From an uncultured Lachnospiraceae bacterium (GTDB taxonomy: Bacteria; Bacillota; Clostridia; Lachnospirales; Lachnospiraceae), in contig CAJUIS010000012.1 in the NCBI GenBank assembly GCA_910586645.1, forward strand, positions 11,184 to 75,183: a stretch of DNA of 64,000 nt, read 5' to 3'. Numbering within the stretch: the stretch's first letter is position 1; each line of letters starts with the position of its first letter. The notes beneath the pieces were generated by a model. It saw nothing but the letters and a program-made list of their open reading frames with translations. It ran no database searches and had not been told where the DNA came from. Below are positions 26,133 to 35,635 of this stretch, piece by piece. The translations under genes were made by a program, and so were the position numbers.

Positions 26133-27077
26133 ATGGACGATGGCGGGAGTCCCTATATAGGGCTGAGTATTGTATTGTTGATTATTGTTTCGGGCGCGCT
26201 GCTCTGGATCTGGCGGCAGAAAGCAATGGCTGCCAAAAGAAAGAAACTGACGGAAGAGGGCATTATGTCCATGGTCAATGAAGGAAATGAACAGGGCGTG
26301 GTGCTGGACAGTGAAGCGGAGATGATTCATAATATTTTTGCGTACAGCGATAAAGAGGCCAAAGATATTATGACGCACCGGAAAAACATCATTGCGCTGG
26401 ACGGGATGATGACTCTTTTGGAAGCGATTAATTTTATAACGGAAAGCGCAAATTCCCGCTTTCCCGTTTACATAGAGAATATCGACAACATTATCGGCGT
26501 GCTGCATATCAAAGAGATTTTGAAAGTCTGCGCGCATCAGGAATATTATGACAGGCCCATCAAAGAAATCCGTGATTTAATACGAAAGGCGGACTTTATT
26601 CCGGAAACCAGAAACATACATGCTCTGTTTCAGGAAATGCAGTCGCAAAAGAATCACATGGTCATCGTTGTGGACGAATACGGACAGACGGCGGGAATCG
26701 TCGCCCTTGAGGATATACTGGAAGAGATTGTGGGAAATATTTTTGACGAGCATGACGAATATGAGGAAATGATTTTAAAACAGCCGGACGGCAGTTTTTT
26801 GATGAACGGGCTGGCGGATTTTGAAGACGTTGAGAAAGCGCTTTTCATTTCTTCCGAAAATAAAGATGATTATGAGACGCTGAATGGATTTCTGATTTCT
26901 AAAATCGACAGGATACCGGATGAAAATGACAGGATCGAAATTAAGGCGCACGGGTATTGTTTTAAGATTCTTGCGGTGGAAAATAAAATTATCCAGAAGG
27001 TCTCCGTTACGAAAATGCCAATCGGGGAAGAAGAGGAGGATTCTGCTTGTCAGAAGCAGGAAATAATGGTAGAATAA
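26133..27077 (+). CDS. CBS-domain protein of the hemolysin C/CorC type
   Basis: A 314-residue protein with one N-terminal transmembrane segment (about residues 8-28), then a CBS pair ('VLDSEAEMIHNIFAYSDKEAKDIMTHR', 'SRFPVYIENIDNIIGVLHIKEI', 'VVDEYGQTAGIVALEDILEEI') and a C-terminal CorC_HlyC domain ('LNGFLISKIDRIP'). Family members usually start with a three- to four-helix DUF21 domain, which is absent, so this is a short form with only one anchor. Start ATG 26133 with GAAGGAG upstream; the GTG at 26103 lacks a site. The role may be ion homeostasis, by analogy. Confidence 0.88.
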   Translation: MDDGGSPYIGLSIVLLIIVSGALLWIWRQKAMAAKRKKLTEEGIMSMVNEGNEQGVVLDSEAEMIHNIFAYSDKEAKDIMTHRKNIIALDGMMTLLEAINFITESANSRFPVYIENIDNIIGVLHIKEILKVCAHQEYYDRPIKEIRDLIRKADFIPETRNIHALFQEMQSQKNHMVIVVDEYGQTAGIVALEDILEEIVGNIFDEHDEYEEMILKQPDGSFLMNGLADFEDVEKALFISSENKDDYETLNGFLISKIDRIPDENDRIEIKAHGYCFKILAVENKIIQKVSVTKMPIGEEEEDSACQKQEIMVE

Positions 27078-27119
27078 AGAAAAGCATATCACAATAACGA
27101 AAAGAAAAGAGGATGAAAT

Positions 27120-27848
27120 ATGTCAGGACATTCCAAGTTTGCCAACATCAAGCACAAGAAAGAAAAAAATGATGCGGCAAAAGGAAAGATTTTTACGATT
27201 ATAGGAAGAGAGATTGCCATTGCGGTAAAAGAAGGCGGTCCGGATCCTGCCAATAACAGCAAATTGAGGGACGTGATTGCAAAAGCGAAAGCCAACAATA
27301 TGCCAAACGATACGATTGACAGAGGGATTAAGAAAGCCGCCGGAGATACGGCGAACGTAAATTACGAACAGGTTACATATGAAGGATATGGGCCTTCGGG
27401 AACGGCGATTATCGTAAAGGCGCTTACAGATAATAAAAACCGTACGGCTGCAAATGTACGGAATGCTTTTACCAAAGGGTACGGCAGTATCGGCACGCAG
27501 GGCTGCGTATCTTATATGTTTGATGAAAAGGGACAGATTATTGTCGCGAAAGAAGACTGCGAAATGGACGCCGATGATTTGATGATGCTTGCGCTTGACG
27601 CAGGCGCCGATGATTTTTCGGAAGAAGAAGACAGCTATGAAATACTTACGGCGCCGGATGCGTTTTCCGCTGTCCGTGAAGCGCTGGAAAAGGAAGGCAT
27701 TGAGATGGCAAACGCAGAAGTGACCATGCTTCCGCAGACTTATGTCACGCTGTCCGGGGAAACCGATTTGAATAACATCCGGAAAATCCTGGATCTTCTG
27801 GACGAGGACGACGATGTACAGGAAGTGTTCCATAACTGGGATGAATAG
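27120..27848 (+). CDS. yebC: YebC/PmpR family regulator
   Basis: A 242-residue protein of the conserved YebC family, described as a transcriptional regulator and more recently linked to translation of proline-rich stretches. The N-terminus 'SGHSKFANIKHKKEKNDAAK' and 'GREIAIAVKEGG' are typical, as is the acidic C-terminus with 'LDEDDDVQEVFHNWD'. Length is standard. It follows the CBS gene by 42 bases and precedes the sulfhydrylase gene by 26 bases. Confidence 0.95.
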   Translation: MSGHSKFANIKHKKEKNDAAKGKIFTIIGREIAIAVKEGGPDPANNSKLRDVIAKAKANNMPNDTIDRGIKKAAGDTANVNYEQVTYEGYGPSGTAIIVKALTDNKNRTAANVRNAFTKGYGSIGTQGCVSYMFDEKGQIIVAKEDCEMDADDLMMLALDAGADDFSEEEDSYEILTAPDAFSAVREALEKEGIEMANAEVTMLPQTYVTLSGETDLNNIRKILDLLDEDDDVQEVFHNWDE

Positions 27849-27874
27849 AATGTAAGAACAGGGAGAAAGCAGAT

Positions 27875-29158
27875 ATGAGTGAAAATTACAGGCCGGAAAC
27901 AATATGCGTCCAGTCAGGCTGGAAGCCAAAAAAAGGCGAACCGAGGGTACTGCCGGTTTACCAGAGCACAACGTTCAAATATGAAAACAGCGATCAGATG
28001 GGAAGGCTTTTTGATCTGGAGGATGCGGGATATTTTTATACGCGGCTGCAGAATCCGACGAATGATGCGGTAGCTTCAAAGATTGCGGAGCTGGAAGGCG
28101 GAATCGCCGGAATGCTGACTTCCTCCGGGCAGGCGGCAAATTACTATGCGATTTTCAATATTTGTGAAGCGGGGGATCATTTTATCTGCTCCAATTCCAT
28201 TTATGGCGGAACGTTTAACCTGTTTGGGACGACAATGAAAAAGCAGGGGATTTCCTGCACGTTTGTAAATCCGGACGCTTCCGATGAAGAGATTGAAGCG
28301 GCATTTCTGCCAAATACCAAAGCTGTGTTTGCGGAGACGATTTCAAATCCGTCTCTTGTCGTTTTGGACATTGAGCGGTTTGCGCAGATTGCGCACCGGC
28401 ACGGCGTGCCTCTGGTGATAGACAATACATTTGCGACGCCGATTAACTGCAGGCCGTTTGAATGGGGAGCGGACATTGTCACGCATTCCACAACCAAGTA
28501 CATGGACGGTCATGCGATGAGCGTGGGAGGGGCTATTATAGATTCCGGCAATTTTGACTGGATGGCTCATAAAGAGAAATTTCCGGGGCTTACCACGCCG
28601 GATGAATCGTATCATGGAATTGTATATGCCGAAAAGTTCGGAAAAATGGCCTTTATTCAAAAAGCGACGGCGCAGCTTATGAGGGATCTTGGCTCCATCC
28701 AGTCTCCTCAGAATGCGTTTCTTTTGAATGTCGGGCTTGAGACTCTGCATCTTCGTATGCCAAGACATTGTGAAAATGCAAAAAAAGCTGCAGAATATCT
28801 GAAAAAACATGAAAAAGTTGCCTGGGTAAATTACGCAGGTCTGAGCGATAATAAATATTACAAACTGGCGGAAAAGTATATGCCAGGCGGAACCTGCGGC
28901 GTCATATCCTTTGGTTTAAAAGGAGGAAGGGACGTGTCGGTGAAGTTTATGGACAGGTTAAAGCTGGCGGCTATTGTTACGCATGTTGCGGATGCAAGGA
29001 CTTGTGTGCTGCATCCGGCAAGCCATACGCACCGTCAGATGACGGATGAGCAGCTCATGGAAGCAGGCGTTGCGCCGGATTTGATCCGTTTTTCCGTAGG
29101 CATAGAAAATGCCGAAGATATTATTGCAGATTTAGAGCAGGCGTTGGCAGCAATTTAA
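27875..29158 (+). CDS. metY: O-acetylhomoserine sulfhydrylase
   Basis: A 427-residue PLP enzyme of the Cys/Met metabolism family, making homocysteine (or a related product) from O-acetylhomoserine and sulfide. 'TSSGQAANYYAI', 'VIDNTFATP' and the PLP lysine in 'THSTTKYMDGH' are present, as is the C-terminal 'FSVGIENAEDIIADLEQAL'. Length (about 425-430) favours the O-acetylhomoserine group over the shorter cystathionine enzymes of about 380. It lies between yebC and glgA with small gaps. I see no SAM riboswitch in front of it. Confidence 0.92.
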   Translation: MSENYRPETICVQSGWKPKKGEPRVLPVYQSTTFKYENSDQMGRLFDLEDAGYFYTRLQNPTNDAVASKIAELEGGIAGMLTSSGQAANYYAIFNICEAGDHFICSNSIYGGTFNLFGTTMKKQGISCTFVNPDASDEEIEAAFLPNTKAVFAETISNPSLVVLDIERFAQIAHRHGVPLVIDNTFATPINCRPFEWGADIVTHSTTKYMDGHAMSVGGAIIDSGNFDWMAHKEKFPGLTTPDESYHGIVYAEKFGKMAFIQKATAQLMRDLGSIQSPQNAFLLNVGLETLHLRMPRHCENAKKAAEYLKKHEKVAWVNYAGLSDNKYYKLAEKYMPGGTCGVISFGLKGGRDVSVKFMDRLKLAAIVTHVADARTCVLHPASHTHRQMTDEQLMEAGVAPDLIRFSVGIENAEDIIADLEQALAAI

Positions 29159-29177
29159 TTTAAGGAGGGGTTCTACA

Positions 29178-30629
29178 ATGAAAAAAATACTTTTTGCCGC
29201 ATCGGAGTGCGTGCCTTTTATTAAAACGGGCGGACTTGCAGACGTATGCGGCGCGTTGCCCAAGGAATTTTCCAAGGACGAGTGGGATGTCAGGGTCGTG
29301 CTTCCAAATTACAGTTGTATACCGGAACATTTCAGAAATCAGTTCGAGTATGTAACGCATTTTTATATGGATGCTGGAAGCTATATTCGAAACAAGTATG
29401 TCGGCATACTGAAGTATGAATTGGACGGCATTACATACTATTTTATCGACAATGAAGAATACTTTAACTGTTTCCAGCCGTATGGAAATATCCGCAATGA
29501 CATTGAGAAATTTACGTTTTTTGACAAAGCGGTATTGTCTATGCTGCCGCAGGTAAATTTCCGGCCGGATTTGATCCACTGCCATGACTGGGAGACGGGC
29601 TTTATTCCGGTGTATTTAAAAAATGAGTTCAGCGCAGACGGATTTTTCTGGGGGATTAAGACGATTATGACGATTCATAATCTGAAGTTCCAGGGCGTAT
29701 GGGACATTGAGACGATGCGCGGCCTGACTGGTTTTGCAAACGGCCTGTTTGTCCCGGATAAACTGGAGTATAAGAAAGACGCCAATATGTTAAAAGGCGG
29801 ACTGGTTTATGCGGATTATATTACGACAGTCAGCGATTCCTATGCAAACGAAATTCAGACCGGAGAATATGGAGAAGGTTTGGACGGTCTGCTTTCGGCA
29901 AGGCATTTTGATATGCAGGGAATTGTAAACGGCATTGACTATGAAGTCTACAATCCGGAAACGGATGCAAAAATTTACTGTAATTACGGCAAAGACAACT
30001 GGCGTCAGAAAAAAGCGACGAATAAGACGAGAATCCAGCAGGATTTGGGGCTTGCAGTAGATAAAAAGAAATATATGATCGGATTGATTTCCCGTCTGAC
30101 AGATCAGAAGGGGCTGGATTTGATCAATTATATGATGGATTATATTGCAGATGAATTTACGCAGTTTGTCGTGATAGGAACGGGAGATGTCAGATATGAG
30201 AATATGTTCCGTCACTATGCGTGGAAATATCCGGATCGCATTTCGGCAAATATTTGTTATTCTGACGATTTGGCGCATAAATTATATGCGGCGGCGGATG
30301 CGTTTTTGATGCCTTCAAGGTTTGAGCCGTGCGGACTGACGCAGCTTATTTCCTTCCGTTACGGAACAGTTCCGATTGTCAGGGAGACGGGCGGACTTCG
30401 GGATACGGTAGAGCCGTTTAACGAATATAACAATACAGGAGAGGGATTCTCCTTTACAAATTACAATGCAGATGAAATGCTTGGAGTTATCAATTACTCC
30501 AAACATATTTATTTTGATAAGAAGCGTCAGTGGAACCAGATGGTAGACAGGGGAATTACGAAAGATTATTCCTGGAGCGCTTCCAAAGAAAAATATCAGG
30601 GGCTTTACAATTATCTGCTTGGATATTAA
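29178..30629 (+). CDS. glgA: Glycogen synthase
   Basis: A 483-residue ADP-glucose:glycogen glucosyltransferase of family GT5. 'KTGGLADVCGALPKEF' binds ADP-glucose; 'HCHDWETGFIPVYL', 'TTVSDSYANEI', 'GLISRLTDQKGLDLI' and 'PSRFEPCGLTQLI' are standard. Start ATG 29178 with AAGGAGGGG upstream. No other glycogen genes are adjacent in the window. A terminator follows. Confidence 0.95.
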   Translation: MKKILFAASECVPFIKTGGLADVCGALPKEFSKDEWDVRVVLPNYSCIPEHFRNQFEYVTHFYMDAGSYIRNKYVGILKYELDGITYYFIDNEEYFNCFQPYGNIRNDIEKFTFFDKAVLSMLPQVNFRPDLIHCHDWETGFIPVYLKNEFSADGFFWGIKTIMTIHNLKFQGVWDIETMRGLTGFANGLFVPDKLEYKKDANMLKGGLVYADYITTVSDSYANEIQTGEYGEGLDGLLSARHFDMQGIVNGIDYEVYNPETDAKIYCNYGKDNWRQKKATNKTRIQQDLGLAVDKKKYMIGLISRLTDQKGLDLINYMMDYIADEFTQFVVIGTGDVRYENMFRHYAWKYPDRISANICYSDDLAHKLYAAADAFLMPSRFEPCGLTQLISFRYGTVPIVRETGGLRDTVEPFNEYNNTGEGFSFTNYNADEMLGVINYSKHIYFDKKRQWNQMVDRGITKDYSWSASKEKYQGLYNYLLGY

Positions 30630-30658
30630 AAAGGTTTCCGGTTATACTAAACAAAAAG

Positions 30659-30682
30659 GAGGGTCATTGACCCTCTGTTTTT
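30659..30682 (+). terminator. Rho-independent terminator after glgA
   Basis: Near-palindrome GAGGGTC-ATT-GACCCTC with a run of five Ts, between glgA and the ClpP-like gene. Confidence 0.75.
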
Positions 30683-30697
30683 GTGAGGTGAAAGGCG

Positions 30698-31387
30698 ATG
30701 AGTGAGACAAAAAAGGAAACGAATCAGGAACAGAATATGGACAGCATTAAAGAATACGGACAGGCGGTTTTGAGCAATCCGACCACGGATCATCAGATTC
30801 ATCTGCTCAGCGTAATCGGGGAAATCGAAGGGCATGAATGTCTTCCTTCAACGACGAAGACGACAAAATACGAACACGTTCTGCCGCAGCTTGCAGTCAT
30901 TGAGGACAGTGAGAAAGTAGACGGGATTCTTTTGATTTTAAACACAGTTGGAGGCGATGTGGAGAGCGGCCTTGCAATTGCAGAAATGGTGGCGTCGGTC
31001 AATAAGCCTTCCGTTTCCCTTGTGCTTGGCGGTTCCCATTCAATCGGCGTGCCGCTTGCAGTATCTACCGACTATTCTTTTATTGTTCCAAGCGGAACGA
31101 TGGTGATTCATCCTGTGCGTATGAGCGGGACGGTGATTGGGGCAAAGCAGACGTACGATTATTTTAAGCAGATGCAGGATCGGATTTTAAGATTTATTGA
31201 GACGCATTCGGGAGCGAAGCAGAAGCGGATGGAGGAACTGATGATGAATACCGATATGATGTCAAAAGATCTGGGGACGATACTGGTTGGAGAGGAAGCC
31301 GTAAGAGAAGGGCTGATCAATGAAGTCGGCGGCATCCATGAAGCGGTTTCCAAGCTGCATAAGCTGATTGACGAAAGAAAGAATTGA
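30698..31387 (+). CDS. tepA: ClpP-fold serine protease (TepA-like)
   Basis: A 229-residue protein of the ClpP/crotonase fold. 'ILLILNTVGGDVESGLAIAEMV' and the nucleophile region 'LGGSHSIGVPLAVS' with the following 'VIHPVRMSGT' match TepA-type proteases of Bacilli and Clostridia, which have been linked to protein secretion or to degrading small spore proteins. No transmembrane segment is seen. GAGGTGAAAGG precedes the ATG. It sits between glgA and an Asp23-like gene and is separated from the former by a terminator. Confidence 0.85.
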   Translation: MSETKKETNQEQNMDSIKEYGQAVLSNPTTDHQIHLLSVIGEIEGHECLPSTTKTTKYEHVLPQLAVIEDSEKVDGILLILNTVGGDVESGLAIAEMVASVNKPSVSLVLGGSHSIGVPLAVSTDYSFIVPSGTMVIHPVRMSGTVIGAKQTYDYFKQMQDRILRFIETHSGAKQKRMEELMMNTDMMSKDLGTILVGEEAVREGLINEVGGIHEAVSKLHKLIDERKN

Positions 31388-31411
31388 TTTTTTGGGAAAA
31401 ACAGGTATAAT
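31384..31411 (+). promoter_or_regulatory. Sigma-A-type promoter for the Asp23-fakA-recG unit
   Basis: TTGATT, 16-base spacer, TATAAT, with the Asp23-like start about 50 bases downstream. The -35 overlaps the end of the preceding gene. Confidence 0.6.
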
Positions 31412-31461
31412 GATTATGATAAAGAGAGTATTTGGCGGATGAAAAGTCTGGAGGTCAAAGT

Positions 31462-31821
31462 ATGAAAGGGCAAATGGAAACAAAGCTGGGTAAAATTATG
31501 ATCGACAGCGACGTGATTGCGACGTATGCCGGCTCGGTGGCAGTTGAGTGTTTTGGAATCGTCGGAATGGCGGCTGTGAATATGAAGGATGGCCTGGTGC
31601 GGTTATTAAAGAGGGATTATCTGACACATGGGATCAATGTGACGGTGACGAAAGAGAACAGGATTATCATTGATTTTCATGTGATTGTTTCTTATGGCGT
31701 CAGTATCTGTACGGTTTCTGATAATTTGATTGATACGGTGAAATATAAAGTGGAAGAGTTTACCGGAATGGAAATTGAAAAGATTAACATTTACGTTGAA
31801 GGTGTAAGAGTCATTGATTAA
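31462..31821 (+). CDS. Asp23/Gls24 family protein (YloU-like)
   Basis: A 119-residue Asp23-family protein. Typical parts are 'LGKIMIDSDVIATYAGSVAVECFGIVGMA' and 'GINVTVTKENRIIIDFHVIVSYGVSI'. In B. subtilis its counterpart YloU lies directly before yloV (fakA), and the same order holds here, with the reading frames close together. I chose ATG 31462 because GGAGG lies just upstream; a longer in-frame start at 31432 has none. The role may be in envelope stress or membrane association, known only loosely for the family. Confidence 0.93.
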   Translation: MKGQMETKLGKIMIDSDVIATYAGSVAVECFGIVGMAAVNMKDGLVRLLKRDYLTHGINVTVTKENRIIIDFHVIVSYGVSICTVSDNLIDTVKYKVEEFTGMEIEKINIYVEGVRVID

Positions 31822-31834
31822 GGAGGATTTTATT

Positions 31835-33523
31835 GTGGAAATCAATTCGATAAACGCTGCCGTATTTACCAAAATGTTCCTGGCAGGAGCCGCAAATCTG
31901 GATGCAAAAAAAGAGTGGATCAATGAATTAAACGTATTTCCGGTTCCGGACGGCGATACAGGTACAAATATGTCTATGACGATTCTTTCTGCGGCCAAAG
32001 AAGTGGAGGCTCTGAAAAATCCTGACTTAAAATCTCTGGCCAAGGCGATTTCTTCCGGCTCCCTGCGCGGGGCAAGGGGAAATTCCGGTGTGATTTTATC
32101 TCAGTTGTTCCGGGGATTTGCGAAAGTGATTGCAGAATATGAAGTCATTACGGTTCCCGTAATGGCGAGGGCGATGGAAAAAGCGTCGGAGACGGCATAC
32201 AAAGCGGTTATGAAGCCGAAAGAAGGCACGATTCTTACAGTTGCAAAAGGCGCGGCGCAAAAGGGAATGGAGCTAAAGGAGACGACAGAGGATCTGCTGG
32301 CATTTTTGGAAGCGGTTGTCAAAGAAGCTGACCGCGTGCTGAGAAAGACGCCGGATATGCTTCCTGTGTTAAAACAGGTGGGCGTTGTGGATTCCGGCGG
32401 ACAGGGACTTGTGGAAGTTATGCGGGGCGCGTTTTTTGCTCTGCAGGGCAGGGAAATTGCATTTCCTGTTTCCTCTTCTGAACATACGGACGCAAAAGAC
32501 GTCAGGGCGTCCTCTTATATTGACGCACAGGCGAATCAGGAGATCAAATTTTCTTATTGTACGCAGTTTTTAATTATGTCAGAAAAGCCCTTCAGTGAAA
32601 AAAAAGAACGTGAATTTAAGGCATATCTGGAGGAAATCGGAGATTCCATTGTAGTCGTTGCAGATGATGAGATCGTAAAGGTACATGTACATACCAACGA
32701 TCCCGGTCTTGCAATGCAGAGAGGTCTGACGTATGGCAGCCTTACGACAATTATTATAGAAAATATGAAACTGGAGCGGGATGAAAAGGTTTCCGCTATG
32801 AAGGAGAAGGAAATGCAGCGGGCAGTCGCTGCAGTGCCGGAGCAGACGCCAAAAGAACCGGAAAAAGAGATGGGCTTTGTGGCTGTGTCGATTGGGGAGG
32901 GCCTGGATGAGATATTTAAGGGGCTTGGAGCCGATTACATTATTGAAGGCGGGCAGACGATGAATCCCAGCACGGAAGACGTGCTGTCAGCAGTTTCAAA
33001 AGTCAGCGCGAAATGCGTCTTTATCCTTCCAAACAATAAAAATATCATTCTTGCAGCCAACCAGGCGGCCTCTCTTTGTGAAGACAAAGAGGTAATCGTA
33101 ATTCCGACAAAGACAATTCCGCAGGGGATTACGGCGCTTGTGAATTTTATTCCGGATCAGTCCGTGAAGGAAAATGAAGAGCATATGAATGAAGAAATTT
33201 CCAGGATTAAGACGGGACAGGTGACGTATGCCGTTCGTGATACGGAGATTGACGATAAAGAAATTCATCAGGGCGACTATATGGGAATCGGAGATCAGTC
33301 GATTCTTGCCGCAGGGACTGACCGGAAGGCCGTTGTGTTTGATATGATTTCACAGATGGTTGATGAAGATTCAGCTCTGATCAGCATTTACTACGGGAAA
33401 GAAGGTTCCAGGGAAGAAGCGGAAGAATTTGCAGAACGGCTGGAACAGGATTATCCGGATTTAGAGGTGGAAATCAATGAAGGCGGCCAGCCGATTTATT
33501 ATTATATTGTATCCGTAGAGTAG
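31835..33523 (+). CDS. fakA: Fatty acid kinase FakA-like DAK2 domain protein
   Basis: A 562-residue DhaK-like kinase, the counterpart of YloV/FakA, which phosphorylates exogenous fatty acids held by FakB (DegV) proteins. The N-terminal nucleotide site 'FPVPDGDTGTNMSMT' and 'SLRGARGNSGVILSQLFRG' are clear; the rest carries the family's middle and C-terminal EDD-like domains. The start is GTG 31835 with AAGGAGG upstream. It follows the Asp23-like gene by 13 bases and is followed by recG after 14 bases. A DegV protein, a possible partner, ends at 396 in this window. Confidence 0.93.
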   Translation: MEINSINAAVFTKMFLAGAANLDAKKEWINELNVFPVPDGDTGTNMSMTILSAAKEVEALKNPDLKSLAKAISSGSLRGARGNSGVILSQLFRGFAKVIAEYEVITVPVMARAMEKASETAYKAVMKPKEGTILTVAKGAAQKGMELKETTEDLLAFLEAVVKEADRVLRKTPDMLPVLKQVGVVDSGGQGLVEVMRGAFFALQGREIAFPVSSSEHTDAKDVRASSYIDAQANQEIKFSYCTQFLIMSEKPFSEKKEREFKAYLEEIGDSIVVVADDEIVKVHVHTNDPGLAMQRGLTYGSLTTIIIENMKLERDEKVSAMKEKEMQRAVAAVPEQTPKEPEKEMGFVAVSIGEGLDEIFKGLGADYIIEGGQTMNPSTEDVLSAVSKVSAKCVFILPNNKNIILAANQAASLCEDKEVIVIPTKTIPQGITALVNFIPDQSVKENEEHMNEEISRIKTGQVTYAVRDTEIDDKEIHQGDYMGIGDQSILAAGTDRKAVVFDMISQMVDEDSALISIYYGKEGSREEAEEFAERLEQDYPDLEVEINEGGQPIYYYIVSVE

Positions 33524-33537
33524 GACAGAGGTGTTTT

Positions 33538-35586
33538 ATGAAGTTGGAATCGCCGATTACGGCAGTCAAAGGAATCGGGAGCCAGACGGAAAAACGGATG
33601 AATCGAATTGGAGTATATACCGTAAAGGATATACTCCTTCATTATCCCAGGGATTATATTGCATTGAAAGCCCCGGTGCGCCCGTCAGAGATTGCGGCGG
33701 CGGGGCTTTATGCCGTGGAAGGCAAAGCGCTGTCTGCGCCGGTTTTAAAAAAGACAAACCGAATGGAGCTTGTATGGGCCAGTATAGGGGATGCTTTTGG
33801 CAAAATAGAGACAGTCTGGTTTCGTATGCCTTATATCCGAAGCAAAATAAAAGCGGGAGAGACGTATATATTTTATGGCAGGGTGAAAGAAAAAGGCAGG
33901 GGCTACAGCATGGAGCAGCCCGAGATTTATACAAAAGAGCAGTATGAGGAAAAGAGAAAGACGCTTCAGCCAGTGTATGCGAAAACAGAAGGGTTAAGCA
34001 GCCAGATGATCGCAAAAACAGTGCGGCAGGCGTTTTTGGAGTTGTCGATGGCGTATGAATTTTTGCCGGAGTCCCTGCGGAAAAAAGAGGGTCTTTGTGA
34101 ATATAACTTTGCGCTTCGCCAGATTCATTTTCCGGATGATATGGAATGTCTGATTCTGGCGAGAAAGCGTCTCGTATTTGACGAATTTTTTCTTTTTTTG
34201 CTGAATATGCAGCTTCAGAAAGAGAAAAAAATTCAGATTCCAAACGATTATCCGATTGAAAATGAGACGGTGATTCCCTATGTTCTTTCGCATCTTCCCT
34301 ATCAGCTGACAAAGGCTCAGAAAAAGTGTCTGGATGAAGTGATTTGCGATATGAAACAGGAAACGGTTATGCAGCGTCTTGTACAGGGAGACGTGGGTTC
34401 CGGAAAGACAATTGTCGCATTTTTATGTATGGCGCTGATGGGGGAAAACGGTTATCAGTCCGCATTGATGGCGCCGACGGAAGTTCTGGCAAGGCAGCAT
34501 TATGAGACGTTTACAGGGATGTGCAGAGCGTATTCTCTGGAAAGAAAGGTGATTTTGCTTACAGGGTCGCTTACCGCAAGAGAGAAGCGGAGAGCTTATG
34601 AAGATATGCAGATGCATCCGGACGCCATGATTATCGGAACGCAGGCGCTGATTCAGGAGAAAGCGTTTTTTCCGAATCTTGGGCTTGTCATTACGGATGA
34701 ACAGCACCGTTTTGGCGTTCGTCAGAGAGAAACGCTGGTGGAAAAAGGGATGCATCCTCATATTCTGGCAATGAGCGCAACGCCGATTCCAAGGACGCTT
34801 GCTATTATCCTGTATGGAGATATGGATATTTCCGTGATCGACGAAGTCCCGGCGAAGCGCCTGCCGAATAAGAACTGTGTCGTAGGGATTTCTTACCGGA
34901 AAACGGCCTATGAGTTTATCCGGAAAGAAATTCAAAGCGGCCATCAGGCTTATGTGATCTGCCCTTTGGTGGAGGAAAGCGAAGAACTGGAGGCGGAAAA
35001 CGTAGCGGATTATACAAAAAAACTGGGAGATTACTATCAGGGAAGCGTGAGAATCGGATGCTTAAACGGAAAGATGAAGCCCGCCGAAAAAAACAGGGTG
35101 ATGGAAGCTTTTGCAAAGAATGAAATTGAGCTTCTGGTTTCCACTACCGTTGTAGAAGTTGGGGTTGACGTGCCGAATGCGACAGTTATAATGATTGAAA
35201 ATGCGGAACGTTTCGGCCTGGCGCAGCTGCATCAGCTTCGGGGCAGGGTAGGGCGCGGAAGCGCACAGTCGTACTGCATTATGCTGGATCACGCGCAGAG
35301 CCGGGAATCAAAGCGCAGGCTTGAAATTTTAAATCATTCCAATGACGGTTTTTTTATTGCGGGAGAAGATTTAAAGCTCCGGGGCCCGGGAGATTTTTTT
35401 GGAATCCGGCAAAGCGGAGATCTGGAGTTTTCGCTTGCGGACATTTATCAGGATGCGGATGTGTTAAAACGGGCGGCGGACGCAGTGAAAGAGATTCTGG
35501 AAAAAGATCCGGATTTAAGGGAAGAGGAGCATACGAATCTGGCTGTGATGGTAAGAGACTCTCAGTCAGGAGGAATGAGCCTGTGA
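33538..35586 (+). CDS. recG: ATP-dependent DNA helicase RecG
   Basis: A 682-residue branch-migrating helicase for replication-fork rescue. The wedge domain includes 'LLHYPRDYIALK'; the helicase core has Walker A 'GDVGSGKTIVA', 'ITDEQHRFGVRQR', 'MSATPIPRTLA' and 'RGRVGRGSAQSYCIML'. The C-terminal 'EDLKLRGPGDFFGIRQSG' motif is diagnostic. The order fakA-recG is common in Firmicutes. It ends facing rqcH on the other strand. Confidence 0.96.
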   Translation: MKLESPITAVKGIGSQTEKRMNRIGVYTVKDILLHYPRDYIALKAPVRPSEIAAAGLYAVEGKALSAPVLKKTNRMELVWASIGDAFGKIETVWFRMPYIRSKIKAGETYIFYGRVKEKGRGYSMEQPEIYTKEQYEEKRKTLQPVYAKTEGLSSQMIAKTVRQAFLELSMAYEFLPESLRKKEGLCEYNFALRQIHFPDDMECLILARKRLVFDEFFLFLLNMQLQKEKKIQIPNDYPIENETVIPYVLSHLPYQLTKAQKKCLDEVICDMKQETVMQRLVQGDVGSGKTIVAFLCMALMGENGYQSALMAPTEVLARQHYETFTGMCRAYSLERKVILLTGSLTAREKRRAYEDMQMHPDAMIIGTQALIQEKAFFPNLGLVITDEQHRFGVRQRETLVEKGMHPHILAMSATPIPRTLAIILYGDMDISVIDEVPAKRLPNKNCVVGISYRKTAYEFIRKEIQSGHQAYVICPLVEESEELEAENVADYTKKLGDYYQGSVRIGCLNGKMKPAEKNRVMEAFAKNEIELLVSTTVVEVGVDVPNATVIMIENAERFGLAQLHQLRGRVGRGSAQSYCIMLDHAQSRESKRRLEILNHSNDGFFIAGEDLKLRGPGDFFGIRQSGDLEFSLADIYQDADVLKRAADAVKEILEKDPDLREEEHTNLAVMVRDSQSGGMSL

Positions 35587-35597
35587 CAGGGAAAAGA

Positions 35598-35635
35598 GGA
35601 CATTTCAGGAAATCTCCTCAATCCCTGAAATGTCC
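35598..35635. terminator. Shared hairpin between convergent recG and rqcH
   Basis: GGACATTTCAGG (35598-35609) pairs perfectly with CCTGAAATGTCC (35624-35635), a 12-base stem. The right part encodes the last residues of RqcH on the - strand. There is little T run on either side, so termination strength is uncertain. Confidence 0.55.

Noticed and set aside
27849..27874. SAM riboswitch or S-box before metY
   Set aside because: The gap to yebC is only 26 bases, far too short for a riboswitch.
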